This document shows positions 62,781-64,000 of a stretch of DNA of 64,000 nucleotides, in pieces. The stretch covers positions 1,351,218 through 1,415,217 of the forward strand of contig NZ_FPAU01000001.1 in assembly GCF_900116535.1 (NCBI RefSeq), read 5' to 3'. Every line of letters begins with the position of its first letter. The stretch's first letter is position 1. Both the position numbers and the translations under genes were made by a program. Origin of the DNA: Kosakonia arachidis (GTDB taxonomy: Bacteria > Pseudomonadota > Gammaproteobacteria > Enterobacterales > Enterobacteriaceae). The notes below the pieces were generated by a model that searched no databases, was not told the DNA's origin, and saw nothing but the letters and a program-made list of their open reading frames with translations.

Positions 62781-63437
62781 TCACTTGATCCCTTCGCTGC
62801 TCTCTTTTTTTGCTTCCAGACGCACCACATCGTTATACCAGCGCGGATGGTGTTTCTGCGCCCAGCGGCGGCTCACCTTCCCTTCGATCATGCCTTTAAT
62901 GGAGCCCTTCACCCAGAAGGCCATATACATATGGATGAGGATGGCATGAATCAAAATAATCGCGGATGTAGCGTGCAGTAGCAGGCCGTAACGGATCACC
63001 TGAATCGGGAAATACTGCGCAAAATAAGGACGCCAGATGATGACGCCGGTCATCAGTAGCACCGTCATCATGCTCATGATGGTCCAGAACATCATTTTTT
63101 GTCCGGCATTGTATTTCCCGACCTTAGCGACCTTGTGCTCATTACCCTTTAATACTTCGACGATGTTTTTCAGCCAGGGCAGATCTTTTTTGTCCGGGAT
63201 GTTGTGATGCACAAAGCGCACAAACATAAACATCAGCGCGAAGAAGATCGCCACACCAAAGAAGGGATGTAGAATGCGTCCCATCTGCGGCGTACCGAAG
63301 GTTTCCGTCAACCACTGTAATGTCGGGAAGAAAAACGAGATGCCGGAAAGCGCGACCAGAAAGAAGCAGACCACCACTGTCCAGTGACAGGCGCGATCGA
63401 TAAATTGGGTACGCACAATCATTTTTGACTTACTCAT
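62781..63437 (-). CDS. fdnI: Formate dehydrogenase-N gamma subunit (cytochrome b556)
   Basis: A 218-residue membrane protein. It starts [21 protein letters not shown], with His in the first helix (RACHW), further His in [12 protein letters not shown] and [17 protein letters not shown]. These ligate the two b hemes. Four membrane helices are seen, as in E. coli FdnI (217 residues). It passes electrons from FdnGH to menaquinone in nitrate respiration. The open frame extends to 63485, but ATG 63437 matches FdnI and overlaps the fdnH stop by 8 bases, as in E. coli. Confidence 0.95.
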   Translation of the reverse strand: MSKSKMIVRTQFIDRACHWTVVVCFFLVALSGISFFFPTLQWLTETFGTPQMGRILHPFFGVAIFFALMFMFVRFVHHNIPDKKDLPWLKNIVEVLKGNEHKVAKVGKYNAGQKMMFWTIMSMMTVLLMTGVIIWRPYFAQYFPIQVIRYGLLLHATSAIILIHAILIHMYMAFWVKGSIKGMIEGKVSRRWAQKHHPRWYNDVVRLEAKKESSEGIK

Positions 63438-64000
63438 GATGATCCTCTTCGTCGTCATCCACTTCTTTGTTCGGCCCAATCCCAATGTAGTGGTAAATCA
63501 AACCGGCGAACGTGGCGAGGAATCCCGCCGCCGACAGCGGTTTCAGCACCCCTTTCCACAGATTGACCGAGGTATCGATACGCGGATTTTCCGGCAAATT
63601 GTGGTAAAGCTGCGGCTGGTCTGCATGGTGCAGCACATACATAACGTGTGTCCCGCCGACGCCCTGCGGGTTATAGATCCCTGCGCTGGCGTAACCGCGC
63701 GCTTTCAGTTTTTCTACCCGCTGTTCGCCCAACGCCAGCATTTCCTCTTTGGTACCGAAATGGATAGCGCCAGTCGGGCAGGTTTTCACACAGGCAGGTT
63801 CCTGGCCGACGCTAACCCGATCGACACAGAGTGTACATTTGTAGACCCGGTTATCCTCTTTATTGAGACGCGGGATGTTAAACGGACATCCGGCGATACA
63901 GTAGCCGCAGCCGATACAGTTATCCTGCTGAAAATCGACAATACCATTGGTGTACTGAATGATCGCACCCGCAGAAGGACACGCCTTCAGGCAGCCCGGT
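63430..64000 (-). CDS. fdnH: Formate dehydrogenase-N beta subunit, C-terminal part
   Basis: The gene enters the window from the right, so the N-terminus is missing; about 189 residues are present. Iron-sulfur motifs [17 protein letters not shown] and [23 protein letters not shown] are clear. The C-terminal membrane anchor ([19 protein letters not shown]) ends in DDDEEDHHE. It carries electrons from FdnG to FdnI. The internal ATG near 63789 is not a start. The rest of fdnH and fdnG should lie beyond the right edge. Confidence 0.96.
   Translation of the reverse strand, partial: PGCLKACPSAGAIIQYTNGIVDFQQDNCIGCGYCIAGCPFNIPRLNKEDNRVYKCTLCVDRVSVGQEPACVKTCPTGAIHFGTKEEMLALGEQRVEKLKARGYASAGIYNPQGVGGTHVMYVLHHADQPQLYHNLPENPRIDTSVNLWKGVLKPLSAAGFLATFAGLIYHYIGIGPNKEVDDDEEDHHE

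Noticed and set aside
1-64000. tRNA genes, CRISPR arrays, complete IS elements, attachment sites
   Set aside because: I looked for regularly spaced repeats, transposase motifs, integrases and tRNA-like cloverleaves and found none that hold up.

Overview
The window looks like a chromosomal stretch from a member of the Enterobacteriaceae, of the Kosakonia/Enterobacter/Klebsiella kind. The genus is inferred from gene content and not proven. The right end keeps the E. coli-type backbone sra - maeA - adhP - fdnI - fdnH, with extra genes inserted between the anchors. Further left are other enterobacterial genes (tehA, digH/yddW, lysC-like) and genes absent from E. coli K-12 (treZYX, dat-ddc, NiCoT permease, AlgL-type lyase). 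I see no tRNA, rRNA, complete insertion sequence, prophage or CRISPR array.

Layout. 1-5.2 kb: trehalose-from-glycogen operon treZ (cut by the window edge), treY, glgX/treX. 5.3-9.2 kb: tehA, a BhsA-like periplasmic protein, a His-rich membrane protein coupled to an ECF sigma factor, and an orphan membrane-anchored protein. 9.3-10.9 kb: VF530 protein and the DigH lipoprotein. 11.1-16 kb: lysC with a lysine-riboswitch-like leader, divergent from dat-ddc; together they can take aspartate towards 1,3-diaminopropane. 16-22 kb: NiCoT permease, a 2-hydroxyacid dehydrogenase, a regulator, and a DUF969-DUF979-DUF2891 operon. 22-25 kb: an HxlR regulator divergent from three oxidoreductase genes, flanked by gene remnants. 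25-32.3 kb: accessory genes (NTF2-like, short ORFs with a membrane protein, EEP hydrolase, LysR/MFS pair, and a GNAT-Nudix-methyltransferase operon).

32.6-45.4 kb is the most unusual block. An 1850-residue Ser/Thr-kinase-like/AAA/GAF/PAS/histidine-kinase protein is encoded with a receiver-only regulator and faces a FixJ-type regulator. Next come two tandem XapX proteins and a YcaC-like hydrolase. Divergent from these is an operon of a YtcJ-like amidohydrolase with a Cys/His-rich tail, a DoxX protein, an MFS carrier, then a chloroperoxidase-type alpha/beta hydrolase. I infer a signal-controlled uptake, detoxification or export module whose substrate is unknown. The kinase-like domain lacks the DFG aspartate and an obvious ATP-binding lysine, so it may be a pseudokinase.

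45.4-64 kb: a TPP-dependent oxidase-like enzyme, GNAT, BLUF-EAL photoreceptor, Aer-like chemoreceptor and AlgL-type lyase. Then sra, maeA, an ABC-F ATPase behind a possible leader peptide, an exported pyrophosphatase, adhP, an Hcp-like remnant, cyuA, araJ, and the fdnI/fdnH end of formate dehydrogenase N.
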